Positions 35,625-43,816 of a DNA stretch of 64,000 nucleotides are shown piece by piece. Location: contig NZ_JACHEE010000003.1 in assembly GCF_014207375.1 (NCBI RefSeq), positions 62,001 through 126,000 on the forward strand. Direction: 5' to 3'. A program made the position numbers and the translations under genes. This DNA is from Arthrobacter sp. AZCC_0090. GTDB lineage: Bacteria > Actinomycetota > Actinomycetes > Actinomycetales > Micrococcaceae. How positions within the stretch are numbered: the first letter of the stretch is position 1; each line of letters opens with the position of its first letter. The notes beneath the pieces are model-generated. The model was not told where the DNA came from, ran no database searches, and saw only the letters and a list, made by a program, of their open reading frames with translations.

Positions 35625-36290
35625 TCAGCTCACCGCCAGGCAAGTCTTGAGTCGGAGGAGTCCATCGCGGATGCGGGATTTGATGGTGGGAATCGCGGCG
35701 CCGAGTTGCTCGGAAACTTCCTTGTAGGTGAGCCCGCCGTAGTACGCGAGCCGCACGGATTCCCATTGCGTTTCCGTGAGGGTACCAAGGCACCGGGTAA
35801 CGGCCTCGGCCTCAAGCCTGCTGGTGGCTTCCTCTTCCACGGAGTCGTGGTCAAGGTGCTGGCTCGCGGCACCGTACTTCGCTTCGCGGTCCGTGGCCGA
35901 CTGGGCCGAACGGACGCGGTCGATCGCACGCCTGTGCGTGACGGTCATGAGCCATGCGAGGGGACTGCCGGCGTCGGGATCGAATTTCGCCGCATTCTGC
36001 CAGACCTGGATGAACACTTCCTGCGTGGTGTCTTCGCTCAGGCCTGGGTCCACCAACACGCGCTTGGCCATGCCGAATACCCTCCGCGCCGTGAGCCGGT
36101 AGAACTCGCTGAAGGCTGCCCGGTCGCCGTCGGCCATTAGCCCCAGCAATTCCGCGAGCTGCGCATTGGAACCGGCAATGAGGCCTGGGGCCTCCGGGCC
36201 GCTCGCAGTCGGTGTATCCATCACCGTCCAGCATAGGTTGCTGATGACCCCGGCAGCACCAGAGGCACTGCGAGTTTTGAGAGTAGTCAC
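35625..36290 (-). CDS. ECF sigma factor (SigK-like)
   Basis: A 221-residue group 4 sigma factor. Region 2 reads FYRLTARRVFGMAKRVLVDPGLSEDTTQEVFIQVWQNAAKFDPDAGSPLAWLMTVTHRRAIDRVR, and region 4 LTETQWESVRLAYYGGLTYKEVSEQLGAAIPTIKSRIRDGLLRLK. The GTG start at 36290 has GGAAGGGGG upstream; ATG 36221 (MDTPTAS) is an alternative with a weaker site. The partner anti-sigma factor follows directly. The signal sensed is unknown; SigK-RskA pairs in mycobacteria respond to redox. Confidence 0.92.
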   Translation of the reverse strand: MTTLKTRSASGAAGVISNLCWTVMDTPTASGPEAPGLIAGSNAQLAELLGLMADGDRAAFSEFYRLTARRVFGMAKRVLVDPGLSEDTTQEVFIQVWQNAAKFDPDAGSPLAWLMTVTHRRAIDRVRSAQSATDREAKYGAASQHLDHDSVEEEATSRLEAEAVTRCLGTLTETQWESVRLAYYGGLTYKEVSEQLGAAIPTIKSRIRDGLLRLKTCLAVS

Positions 36291-36454
36291 GTGCGCCCCC
36301 TTCCACAGTCAGCCGCAATCCAGGCACTTTGCTTCAAAGGCCAAATGTCTGCGCAGGATGTTTATGCCTGCACTGAGTATTCGGTGCAGCGGGTGGCTTG
36401 GATGGGAGGCGCAGCCGCGACCCTGCGGATTGTTCGAGCTGCTAAAGCAAGCTA

Positions 36455-36922
36455 CTAGAGCCGCGCCCCGGCAAAGCCGTGTTGACGCCAAGCTTCATAC
36501 ACAGCAATGGAGGCGGCGTTGGCCAGGTTCAAAGAGCGGAGCGACGGCAGCATCGGGAGCCGGACGCGGGCGGTGACATGCGGGTCCTGCTTCAGCCAGT
36601 CCGGAAGGCCGACGGATTCCGGACCGAAGAGCAGCACATCACCTTCCTGGTAAGCGATGTCCGTATAGGAGGATTCGCCGTCGGACGTGAAAGCGAAGAC
36701 GCGCTCGGGCTGCAAAGCCGCCCAAGCTGCCTCGATGTCCTTGTGCACAGTGACAACCGCGAGGTCGTGGTAGTCGAGCCCCGCCCGGCGTAGCTTCGCG
36801 TCGGAGAAGTCGAAGCCCAGCGGCTCCACCAGGTGGAGCTCCGCGCCGGTGATGGCGGCGAGCCGGATGGCGTTTCCCGTGTTGCCCGGGATTTCAGGAG
36901 TATGGAAGAGGATGCGGAACAC
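36455..36922 (-). CDS. trmL: tRNA (cytidine(34)-2'-O)-methyltransferase
   Basis: A 155-residue SPOUT methyltransferase. It begins MFRILFHTPEIPGNTGNAIRLAAITGAELHLVEPLGF, and has LLFGPESVGLPDWL and LRSLNLANAASIAVYEAWRQ, the knot-forming S-adenosylmethionine site of TrmL. It methylates the wobble ribose of tRNA-Leu isoacceptors. The family is usually ~150-160 residues, so the gene is complete. It stands alone between the sigma gene and the J-domain gene. Confidence 0.93.
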   Translation of the reverse strand: MFRILFHTPEIPGNTGNAIRLAAITGAELHLVEPLGFDFSDAKLRRAGLDYHDLAVVTVHKDIEAAWAALQPERVFAFTSDGESSYTDIAYQEGDVLLFGPESVGLPDWLKQDPHVTARVRLPMLPSLRSLNLANAASIAVYEAWRQHGFAGARL

Positions 36923-36965
36923 GTACCAATCCTAGCCAGCGGAAGTGCCGGCTTGGGCCGAGAGC

Positions 36966-37925
36966 TCAGTGCATGCCCCGCAACAGCCGTGCGAGCACCG
37001 GGACAACCACCGTGTTGGGCACAGGGCCGGAGCTCAGGAATTGTTTCAGGCCGCGGGCCAGTCCGGAAGCGTTGACGATCTGCACCGACCCGAAGTCTCC
37101 GTCTGTCCGCCGGTAATGGTCGATGACGGGCTCGTGCGGGTTGCCGTCAGGGCTGTGGACTACCACCCAGCCCGTCACATTCAGCTCAGGGAAGATCTCC
37201 TGCATGTGGCGGACGATCAGCTCGAGCTGCGGCGGTGGCACCGAACGCCCGCCGTGCTTGAGCGCTATCCCGTCCCAGGCATACGCGCCCTTGGGCAGCA
37301 GCATGGAACCGATCAACGCCAATCGGTAACCGGAAAGCAGGGCGTGATCGATATGGTTGTTGTCCGAAGGGGAGAGGAGCCCATTGATAAGCCGGGCTGC
37401 GGGAATGGTCGGCAGGATTTGGCGGCTGATGAGCTGGACTGTCCGCATTTCGCGCTGAATGCGGGCTTCGGCGCCGAAGATTCCACGCTTCCGGGGCATC
37501 CCGTGGATCTGTAGGGCGGCCTCACCCTTGGAGAGGAGCGGCACCTCGTGAGGATCATCGAAAGAGGGGACGTAGACGGGCGCGTCGCCTGCTGTGTTGC
37601 GCGGGGCATTCGGCCGGTGGACCCCGGTAGTGGTGCGGGTTTCCGCTCCAGGCGCTCCGGCCCAACCGTAGTTCGGCCCCTGGGCTGCATGCGGGCCTAC
37701 CCTTCCGGAGGTACCACTGGCATAACGGCGGTCGTACTCCGCGCGTCGTTGGGGATCAATCAGGGTCTCGTACGCAAGCGTGACCTGCCGAAAGACCTCA
37801 GGATCCCCGCCATGGTCCGGGTGGGCGTTCCTCGCGGCCTTTCGGTAGGCCACTTTGATCTCCTTGTCCGTCGCGGTGACGGGGACCCGAAGGATCTGAT
37901 AGTGGGAACTGCTGCCCTGAGCCAA
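36966..37925 (-). CDS. J-domain (DnaJ-like) protein with an uncharacterised C-terminal domain
   Basis: A 319-residue protein. The J domain is at the N-terminus: HYQILRVPVTATDKEIKVAYRKAARNAHPDHGGDPEVFRQVTLAYETLIDPQRRAEYDRRY, with the HPD loop that stimulates DnaK. A Gly/Ala/Thr linker leads to a ~190-residue domain (DNNHIDHALLSGYRLALIGSMLLPKGAYAWDGIALKHGG) that I cannot assign firmly; it resembles NERD-type domains. TTG 37925 with GAGAAAGG upstream fits a normal J-domain start. The open frame reaches 38102, overlapping the divergent lipid kinase, and is rejected. Confidence 0.82.
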   Translation of the reverse strand: MAQGSSSHYQILRVPVTATDKEIKVAYRKAARNAHPDHGGDPEVFRQVTLAYETLIDPQRRAEYDRRYASGTSGRVGPHAAQGPNYGWAGAPGAETRTTTGVHRPNAPRNTAGDAPVYVPSFDDPHEVPLLSKGEAALQIHGMPRKRGIFGAEARIQREMRTVQLISRQILPTIPAARLINGLLSPSDNNHIDHALLSGYRLALIGSMLLPKGAYAWDGIALKHGGRSVPPPQLELIVRHMQEIFPELNVTGWVVVHSPDGNPHEPVIDHYRRTDGDFGSVQIVNASGLARGLKQFLSSGPVPNTVVVPVLARLLRGMH

Positions 37926-38063
37926 CCACGGGCCTTTCTCTGGGATTCTGAAGATTCCTGCCGCCCCGGTGCGGAGCGGCGGTCCTGGCAAGTCTAGCCA
38001 GCCCACCAAGAGAACGACGGCGGCCTGGGCTTTAGTTCCCCGGGTCCCGCCCGTTCCGGTGGC

Positions 38064-39041
38064 ATGATTCATGCTGTGAACTCCCCGGCCGGCCCCAATC
38101 ATCCCCTTGACCTACCAAGCGCCGGCTCCGATGGGCTGAACGGGTCGCCGCGCCGAAGCGTTGTCCTGGCGGTCAACCCGGCCGCCGCATTTGGCCGGCA
38201 CGTCCTTGCCGGGGACGAAGCCGCCCGCTGTCTCCGCGCCGCCGGCCTCGACGTCGTCGTCCTTCGGCGCAACAGCATGGACGCACTGGGGGAAGCGGTG
38301 GACGAAGCTCTTCAGGCGGGCACCGAAGCCTTGGTGGTGGTGGGCGGCGACGGCATGGTCCATTTGGGCGTCAACTCGCTTGCCGGGACCGGGCTGCCGC
38401 TCGGGATCGTTCCCGTGGGCACCGGAAACGACGTAGCCCGAATGCTCGGGCTGCCTTTGCAGGATGTTGCGGCGTCGTGCGCCCGCGTGATCTCTGCGCT
38501 CGACGGCGGTGGCCGGGTGCTCGACGCAGGCCGCATCACCGCGGGCGGACGGACCACGTGGTTTGCCGGCGCTGTGTCGGCGGGATTCGACGCCGCCGTC
38601 AACGAACGGGCCAACTCCTGGCGGTGGCCGCGCGGCGCGTTTCGCTACACGCTGGCGATGCTCCGGGAGTTGGGTTCGTTCCGTGCCATCAACTACACCG
38701 TGACAGCCGACGGCGCGAGCTCGCGGGAGGGGGCCATGCTGATTTCGGTAGCCAACGGCCAGTCGATTGGCGGCGGAATGCGCATCGTCCCGGATGCCGC
38801 GCCCGACGACGGGTTGCTGGATCTGTTCATCGTCAAGCCTTTGTCCCGGCTAGCCTTCCTTGCGGTCTTCCCGAAGGTCTTCTCCGGACGGCACACCACG
38901 CATCCGGCTGTGGAAATCCGCAGGGTCCGCTCGGTGCGGCTGACCGCCGACAACGTGGTGGCCTACGCCGACGGAGAGCGGATCGGTTTCCTTCCCTTGG
39001 ACATCGACGTGGTTCCGGGGGCCCTGCGGGTGTTGGCGTGA
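38064..39041 (+). CDS. Diacylglycerol/lipid kinase family protein
   Basis: A 325-residue DgkB/YegS-type lipid kinase. The nucleotide site is VVVGGDGMVHLGVNSLAGTGLPLGIVPVGTGNDVARMLGLP near residues 90-133. Later stretches GRITAGGRTTWFAGAVSAGFDAAVNERAN and ISVANGQSIGGGMRIVPDAAPDDGLLDL are also standard. It phosphorylates a membrane lipid at the cytoplasmic face. The ATG at 38064 could be replaced by GTG 38076; the N-terminal ~30 residues are not conserved. Confidence 0.88.
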   Translation: MIHAVNSPAGPNHPLDLPSAGSDGLNGSPRRSVVLAVNPAAAFGRHVLAGDEAARCLRAAGLDVVVLRRNSMDALGEAVDEALQAGTEALVVVGGDGMVHLGVNSLAGTGLPLGIVPVGTGNDVARMLGLPLQDVAASCARVISALDGGGRVLDAGRITAGGRTTWFAGAVSAGFDAAVNERANSWRWPRGAFRYTLAMLRELGSFRAINYTVTADGASSREGAMLISVANGQSIGGGMRIVPDAAPDDGLLDLFIVKPLSRLAFLAVFPKVFSGRHTTHPAVEIRRVRSVRLTADNVVAYADGERIGFLPLDIDVVPGALRVLA

Positions 39042-39149
39042 CCGAAGCGGCGAGACACGAATCCTGGACCGCGAAACGCAGGCCGCGAAACCCGGGCCGC
39101 TAGACTCGGATTGGCCGCGACCGACACAGGAACCGATGGGGGCTACGGT

Positions 39150-39875
39150 TTGAAAAACTTCGCACGGACAGCAGCCCGGGGCTGGCTTGGCGTGAAGGCT
39201 CCGGGGTGGGCATTGCCAGGTTGGGCTTTGCCCGCCGGGGCGGTGCTGCTTGCCGCACTTTTGTGTTCCTGCAGCGTCAACGTTCCAGACCCGGCTGCCA
39301 GGCAGCCGGAATCGAGTAAACCTGTCCTGGCCACGCCCACCATTACCCCCGGCCACGATGCCAGGGCAGTGGCCGCTAAAGACATGCCGCTGCAGGCGGG
39401 CGGTACGTTGGCAGCGGGCGTGCCGGTGGGGATTTCGGACGGTCTTCGGGACGTTCCAGGATGGCACATTGTCAGGGACAACGTCCAAGGCGAAAGCCGC
39501 TTTGACCGCAAAGACGGTTGCGTCGTGTCCACACGCGTCAGTGTGGATCAGGGCCCCTTGGCGGTCCCGGGAGATGACCAAGCCTCAACGGAAGCGTTGT
39601 TCACCTACCTGGATCCCGCCATCCTGCCCAGCTATCTGCGGACCGAGACCCTCGGCTGGGGCAGCGAAAACGATAAGCCGGCGTCGAACGTTGAAGTCAT
39701 GGCCTTCAACCCGCAACCGGGAACCGGAGGCAAGGCCACCAGTATCCTTGCCCGTTTGTTCGGAACGGCAGGATCGTCCGTCTATATTTCGTTCAGTTGC
39801 CGCTCCGCGGAGGCCCTCAGTACCGCAAAGGCCGACGTCGCTGCGCATCTGCCGCTCGTGCCGCCGTCGAACTGA
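39150..39875 (+). CDS. Predicted lipoprotein of unknown function
   Basis: A 241-residue secreted protein. A basic start and hydrophobic core (LPAGAVLLAALLCSCSVNVPDP) end in an LCSC lipobox. The mature part has two separated Cys (DGCVVSTRV and ISFSCRSAE) that could form a disulfide. I do not recognise the domain. TTG 39150 has GGGGG eight bases upstream. A -10-like TAGACT at 39101-39106 would start the mRNA near 39113, which agrees with this start better than the TTG at 39111. Confidence 0.72.
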   Translation: MKNFARTAARGWLGVKAPGWALPGWALPAGAVLLAALLCSCSVNVPDPAARQPESSKPVLATPTITPGHDARAVAAKDMPLQAGGTLAAGVPVGISDGLRDVPGWHIVRDNVQGESRFDRKDGCVVSTRVSVDQGPLAVPGDDQASTEALFTYLDPAILPSYLRTETLGWGSENDKPASNVEVMAFNPQPGTGGKATSILARLFGTAGSSVYISFSCRSAEALSTAKADVAAHLPLVPPSN

Positions 39876-39878
39876 TCA

Positions 39879-40298
39879 TCAGCGATGCGAGGCCACGGCC
39901 AGGCGGTTGAGCGCGAGTGCGCCCACCAGGAGCCCGAAGTCTCGGAGGGCGACGTCGAAGAAGTTGCCGAGCACCAGCAGGTTCACGATGATTCCCAGGA
40001 GCCACACGGCCACGAGGAGCGAGCCGAAGCGCGGGCGCACCGCCACGGCAATGCCGGCCACAATCTCCACGACGCCCACGATGTACATGAACGTCTGGGC
40101 GGAGATCGGTACCACCGAGGTAGCTATGGGAGCCAGGTAGATCGTCCAGTGAGTGAGCAGGTTGCTGAACTTGTCCAGGCCGAAAATGATCGGCGCCACC
40201 GTGAACACGGTCCGGAGGAGCAGGAATGCCTGCCGCTGGGGATCGAGGGCGGTGAGCGATCCGGTTTTCACTTGAGCCGAGGATGGTGCAGTCTTCAT
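39879..40298 (-). CDS. DoxX-like membrane protein
   Basis: A 139-residue protein with four membrane helices, of the DoxX/DoxD-like superfamily (LLRTVFTVAPIIFGLDKFSNLL, FMYIVGVVEIVAGIAVAVRP, SLLVAVWLLGIIVNLLVLGNF, LLVGALALNRL). DoxX relatives take part in thiol/oxidative defence in mycobacteria. It is divergent from the SufR-like regulator, and an operator-like 27-bp element starts 11 bases upstream of its ATG. The same element precedes the FAD reductase gene, so both are probably under one regulator. Confidence 0.84.
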   Translation of the reverse strand: MKTAPSSAQVKTGSLTALDPQRQAFLLLRTVFTVAPIIFGLDKFSNLLTHWTIYLAPIATSVVPISAQTFMYIVGVVEIVAGIAVAVRPRFGSLLVAVWLLGIIVNLLVLGNFFDVALRDFGLLVGALALNRLAVASHR

Positions 40299-40309
40299 GA
40301 TTGCTTCTT

Positions 40310-40336
40310 TCTAAAAGTGGATAGTTTGATTTTAGA
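40310..40336. promoter_or_regulatory. 27-bp operator-like element, copy 1 (doxX / regulator)
   Basis: The element begins TCTAAAA, contains ATAGTTT in the middle and ends TTTTAGA. The outer arms TTTCTAAAA (40308-40316) and TTTTAGAAA (40330-40338) are a perfect nine-bp inverted repeat. A near-identical 27-bp element occurs at 43671-43697. Confidence 0.7.
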
Positions 40337-40388
40337 AAGTTCGGAGGGATTAAGCAATGAGTGTTGTTTTTAGAGTTAAGCTGGATGC

Positions 40389-41054
40389 ATGACCGGACTT
40401 CCCTGGCTGCGTCGACTTTCCGCCCTCGCATCCCTCGACGACGGCAATCGCCGCCGCTTGTACGAACACGTCTGCGGCGCCACCCACGCGGTGAGTCGCG
40501 ACGACGCCGCGATGGCCCTGGGACTTCCCCGCAGCACCGCCTCCTTCCACCTGGACCGGTTGGTCCGGGACGGGCTCCTGAGCGTTGAATTCCGCAAGCT
40601 CGGTGGCAAAGTTGGTCCCGGTTCCGGGCGCCCTGCAAAGCTCTACGCGCCAGTCATTGAAGAGGTTGGCGCCTCGGTCCCGGAGCGCCACTATGACCTC
40701 GCGGGAGAAGTGATGGCCTCGGCCATCCAAAACCTGATGGCGGAGGGAGGTTCCCCCCGTGAAGCACTCCTGGAAACCGCTTATGCGCGTGGCCGCGAGG
40801 CCGGAAGCGCGGAGCCGCAATTCCTGGACGTTCTCGCGAGCTACGGTTACCGTCCGGAGGCTGACGAGGACGGCGGGTACTCCTTGGTCAATTGCCCGTT
40901 CCACCGTCTGGCCGAAGGTCACACAAACGTCGTCTGTGCCATGAACGGCGCCTTCCTCAGCGGAGCGGCCGCCGCGTGCGGAATCGCGGAGGACCGGATC
41001 GCCGATGACAACCGCGAAGGCCATTGCTGCGCCAGGATCCGCCCGGCGGGTTGA
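40389..41054 (+). CDS. SufR/ArsR-like helix-turn-helix regulator with Cys/His C-terminal site
   Basis: A 221-residue regulator. The winged helix is at the N-terminus: VSRDDAAMALGLPRSTASFHLDRLVRDGLLSVEFRK. The C-terminal part NCPFHRLAEGHTNVVCAMNGAFLSGAAAACG...EGHCCARI has Cys and His spaced as in SufR-type [Fe-S] sensors. It is divergent from doxX, next to a cysteine desulfurase, and near two copies of one operator. A -10-like TAGAGT at 40371-40376 is close to the ATG. The inferred job is redox or Fe-S-responsive repression of doxX, the FAD reductase and itself. Confidence 0.84.
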   Translation: MTGLPWLRRLSALASLDDGNRRRLYEHVCGATHAVSRDDAAMALGLPRSTASFHLDRLVRDGLLSVEFRKLGGKVGPGSGRPAKLYAPVIEEVGASVPERHYDLAGEVMASAIQNLMAEGGSPREALLETAYARGREAGSAEPQFLDVLASYGYRPEADEDGGYSLVNCPFHRLAEGHTNVVCAMNGAFLSGAAAACGIAEDRIADDNREGHCCARIRPAG

Positions 41055-41110
41055 GGAAGCGGATCGAGCAGGCGTCCGGCCCCGCAGACGCCTGAATCCC
41101 GGTCCGTCGA

Positions 41111-41116
41111 TAGACT
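41111..41116 (+). promoter_or_regulatory. -10 box giving a probable leaderless cysteine desulfurase mRNA
   Basis: TAGACT ends six bases before the GTG at 41123, the spacing expected when transcription starts at the start codon. No ribosome binding site is present. No clear -35 box is visible. Confidence 0.5.
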
Positions 41117-41122
41117 TGGGTA

Positions 41123-42391
41123 GTGCCTGTTTATCTGGACCATGCTGCCACCACGCCCCTTGCCGCTGTCGCGCTGAGTGCAATGACGCGCGAGCTGGGG
41201 CGGACCGGAAATCCATCGTCCCTGCACGCTTCGGGGCGACGTGCCCGCCGCGCGGTAGAAGAAGCGCGCGAAGCCATCGCGGCCGCGGCCGGGGCGCATC
41301 CCTCCGAACTTATCTTCACTTCCGGAGGCACCGAGGCTGACAACCTCGCCGTGAAGGGCTTGTACTGGGCCCGCCACGACGAAGACGGCCGCCGCAAGCG
41401 GATCCTTTGCTCCGCCGTCGAACACCATGCTGTGCAGGACACTGTCGAGTGGCTGGAACGTCACGAAGGAGCGGAAGCAGTCTGGCTCCCCGTCGATTCC
41501 CTAGGCGTGGTGCGGCTCGACGCTGTCCGGGCGGAGATCGAACGCGATCCGGGATCGGTGGCCTTGGTCACCGTCATGTGGGCAAACAACGAGGTCGGCA
41601 CCATCCAACCCGTCAAGGAGATCGTTGAAATCGCCGCCCCCCACGGCATCCCCGTGCACTCGGACGCCGTCCAGGCTTTCGGGTCGATTCCCCTTGGCTT
41701 CCGCGAATCAGGGCTTGCCGCGATGTCCGTGTCGAGCCACAAAATCGGCGGCCCGGTGGGCGTGGGCGCCCTCTTCCTCGGGCGGTCCACGAAGGTCACA
41801 CCCGTCCAGCACGGGGGAGGACAGGAACGTGACGTCCGCTCGGGAACGCTGGACACGGCGTCGATCGCGGCGTTCGCCGCGGCGGCGGAGTCGGTTGCGA
41901 AGAACCTGCCCGCGGAGCGCGAGCGAATCAGTGCCTTGCGGGATCGGATCATTGACGGCGTCCGGGCCGTCATTCCTGAGGCAGTGTTGCGCGGAGCGCC
42001 TGGAGACGCCCGGCTTCCGGGCAACGCCCATTTCACGTTCCCGGGCTGCGAGGGCGATTCTTTGCTGTTCCTCCTGGACCTTTCGGGCATCGAGTCATCC
42101 ACGGGATCCGCCTGTACTGCGGGAGTCCCCAGGCCCTCGCACGTCTTGCTTGCCATGGGACTGGATGAGGACACCGCCCGCGGGGCACAGCGATTCAGCC
42201 TGGGGCATTCCTCGAACGACGCCGACGTCGACGCGCTGCTCAAGGCTCTGCCTGATGCGTATGCCCGGGCGAAGCTGGCCGGAATGGCCGGACATGAGTC
42301 CAGTATCCAGACCGCGGCCACCGTCGCCCGCGGCTCTGTCGGTGACTCTGCCAGCGGTTCCGCAGGCTATGCAGCTTCCGGCAGCAACTGA
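41123..42391 (+). CDS. iscS: Cysteine desulfurase (IscS/NifS family)
   Basis: A 422-residue PLP enzyme that takes sulfur from cysteine for thiolation and Fe-S clusters. It begins MPVYLDHAATTPL. Other marks are TSGGTEADNLAVKG, HSDAVQAFG, the PLP lysine in SVSSHKIGGPVGVG (~206) and the active-site Cys in SSTGSACTAGVPRPSHVL (~331). The last ~25 residues are a Gly/Ser/Ala tail outside the family core, and overlap the 3' end of the convergent FAD reductase by 25 bp. MnmA, the likely sulfur acceptor, is one gene away. Confidence 0.93.
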   Translation: MPVYLDHAATTPLAAVALSAMTRELGRTGNPSSLHASGRRARRAVEEAREAIAAAAGAHPSELIFTSGGTEADNLAVKGLYWARHDEDGRRKRILCSAVEHHAVQDTVEWLERHEGAEAVWLPVDSLGVVRLDAVRAEIERDPGSVALVTVMWANNEVGTIQPVKEIVEIAAPHGIPVHSDAVQAFGSIPLGFRESGLAAMSVSSHKIGGPVGVGALFLGRSTKVTPVQHGGGQERDVRSGTLDTASIAAFAAAAESVAKNLPAERERISALRDRIIDGVRAVIPEAVLRGAPGDARLPGNAHFTFPGCEGDSLLFLLDLSGIESSTGSACTAGVPRPSHVLLAMGLDEDTARGAQRFSLGHSSNDADVDALLKALPDAYARAKLAGMAGHESSIQTAATVARGSVGDSASGSAGYAASGSN

Positions 42392-43608
42392 TCCAGCGGA
42401 ACGGCAGGATCAGTCAGGCGGTCCACGTCTACTGGAATGCGCCCCGAAATGAGCGCCTTGATTGGCTTCTGTACCCGTTGCTGGTTGACGCTCATGGCCG
42501 CCACCGCGGCACCCTCCCGTACCCAGAAGGCGATGAAGTTCTTCTCCTCCAACGAGCCGCGGATGACGGGCACCGATCCTGCCGCGAGCGTGGGATATCC
42601 CCAGTACTCCATCGAGACGTCGAACTGGTCCGTATAGAAGTACGGGATCACATCCAGCATCGCGTCCTGTCCCAGCATCGCTTTGGCGGCGACCTTGCCG
42701 CCGTTGAGGGCATTGGACCAGTGCTCGCTTCGGTGGTGCTCCCCTGTGAAGGGGTGGAGGGCGTTGGCGACGTCTCCTGCGGCAAACACGTCCGGGCTGC
42801 TGGTCCGGAGGGAAGAATCGACCATGATTCCGTTCCGGATATCCAGTCCAATGGCTTCTGCCAAGGCGGTGTCCGGAACCACGCCTACGGCCACCACGAC
42901 GAGATCGGCGGGAAGGACCTCGCCGGAGTTGGTAACAACGGCGCCCGCGTTGCCCCCGGTGCCGGTGATTTTCGCTGCGCTCGCGGGGAGCCGGAATTGC
43001 ACGCCGTGTTTTTCGTGCAGGCTGCGGAAGAAGCCGCCCAGTTCGGGGCCGATGGCCATGCTGAGCGGCACGTCTTCCAGTCCCAGCAGGGTCACGGCGT
43101 TGCCGTAGCTGCTGGCGGCCGCGGCAAGCTCCATCCCGATCCAACCCGAGCCGATCATCACCACGTTTCGGCCTCCGGCCGACAGTTCCTCCTTGAGCCT
43201 GCGCGAATCATTGAATGTCCGGAACGTCATGACACCCGCTAGATCGGACCCGGGGAGCGGAATCCGGCGCGGCTGCGCCCCCGTGGCGATCAGGAGCTTG
43301 CTGAACTGAAGCTCGGTTCCCGATCCCAGCTGTACCGTATGGGCGGCAGGATCGGCAGCCCCGACTGCCTCGCCGAGGAGGAGTCCGACGTCGTTCTCTT
43401 CGTACCAGCCCGCCGCCAGCACCGGGACGGTGTCCTCGGCGGCCTTGCCCAGGAGAAACTCCTTGGAAAGGGGAGGGCGCAGATATGGCGGCTCATTTTC
43501 GGCGCAAACCACCGTGATCCTGCCTTCGAATCCTTCCGAGCGCAGGGTTTTGGCGGCAGTGGCTCCGGCCAACCCGCCGCCGGCAATGACGATGTGTTCA
43601 GTGTCCAT
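42367..43608 (-). CDS. FAD-dependent NAD(P)H oxidoreductase (ferredoxin/rubredoxin reductase type)
   Basis: A 413-residue flavoprotein. The FAD site is IVIAGGGLAGATAAKTLRSEGF at the N-terminus, LLIATGAQPRRIPLPG is near 107, the NAD(P) Rossmann GSGWIGMELAAAASSYG is near 152, and VFAAGDVA binds FAD near 283. The C-terminal ~90 residues form the reductase dimer/interface domain of dioxygenase ferredoxin reductases. It lies opposite to and between iscS and mnmA. The operator-like element at 43671-43697 lies 63 bases upstream of its ATG. Its electron acceptor is unknown. Confidence 0.89.
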   Translation of the reverse strand: MDTEHIVIAGGGLAGATAAKTLRSEGFEGRITVVCAENEPPYLRPPLSKEFLLGKAAEDTVPVLAAGWYEENDVGLLLGEAVGAADPAAHTVQLGSGTELQFSKLLIATGAQPRRIPLPGSDLAGVMTFRTFNDSRRLKEELSAGGRNVVMIGSGWIGMELAAAASSYGNAVTLLGLEDVPLSMAIGPELGGFFRSLHEKHGVQFRLPASAAKITGTGGNAGAVVTNSGEVLPADLVVVAVGVVPDTALAEAIGLDIRNGIMVDSSLRTSSPDVFAAGDVANALHPFTGEHHRSEHWSNALNGGKVAAKAMLGQDAMLDVIPYFYTDQFDVSMEYWGYPTLAAGSVPVIRGSLEEKNFIAFWVREGAAVAAMSVNQQRVQKPIKALISGRIPVDVDRLTDPAVPLDQLLPEAA

Positions 43609-43670
43609 GGTGACTCGATTCGCGAGAGCGTGGGGTTCACGTGGGCGCGGACTGTTCGCGCAGTCCGTAA

Positions 43671-43697
43671 TCTAAAACTGATAGTTTTGACTTTAGA
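43671..43697. promoter_or_regulatory. 27-bp operator-like element, copy 2 (FAD reductase)
   Basis: The element starts TCTAAAA, has ATAGTTTT in the middle and ends CTTTAGA. It is the same length as the element at 40310-40336 and matches it at the ends and centre. Only these two copies were noticed in the window. Confidence 0.7.
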
Positions 43698-43816
43698 ATT
43701 GCCCGCGACGTCGGTCAAGGCATTTTTGGGGCCTATTCCGGCGGGCGCTAGAATAGTCGGGCGCGCATAGTCTCTTCAGCCGCAATTCTTACCCCCAACG
43801 TCAACAGAAAGCCAGC

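Noticed and set aside
37926..38102. Longer N-terminus for the J-domain protein
   Set aside because: It would overlap the divergent lipid kinase gene and places 59 unconserved residues before the J domain; TTG 37925 has a good ribosome binding site.
39111..39149. Translation start of the lipoprotein at TTG 39111
   Set aside because: It adds 13 residues before the basic start of the signal peptide and lies at the predicted transcription start; TTG 39150 has a ribosome binding site.
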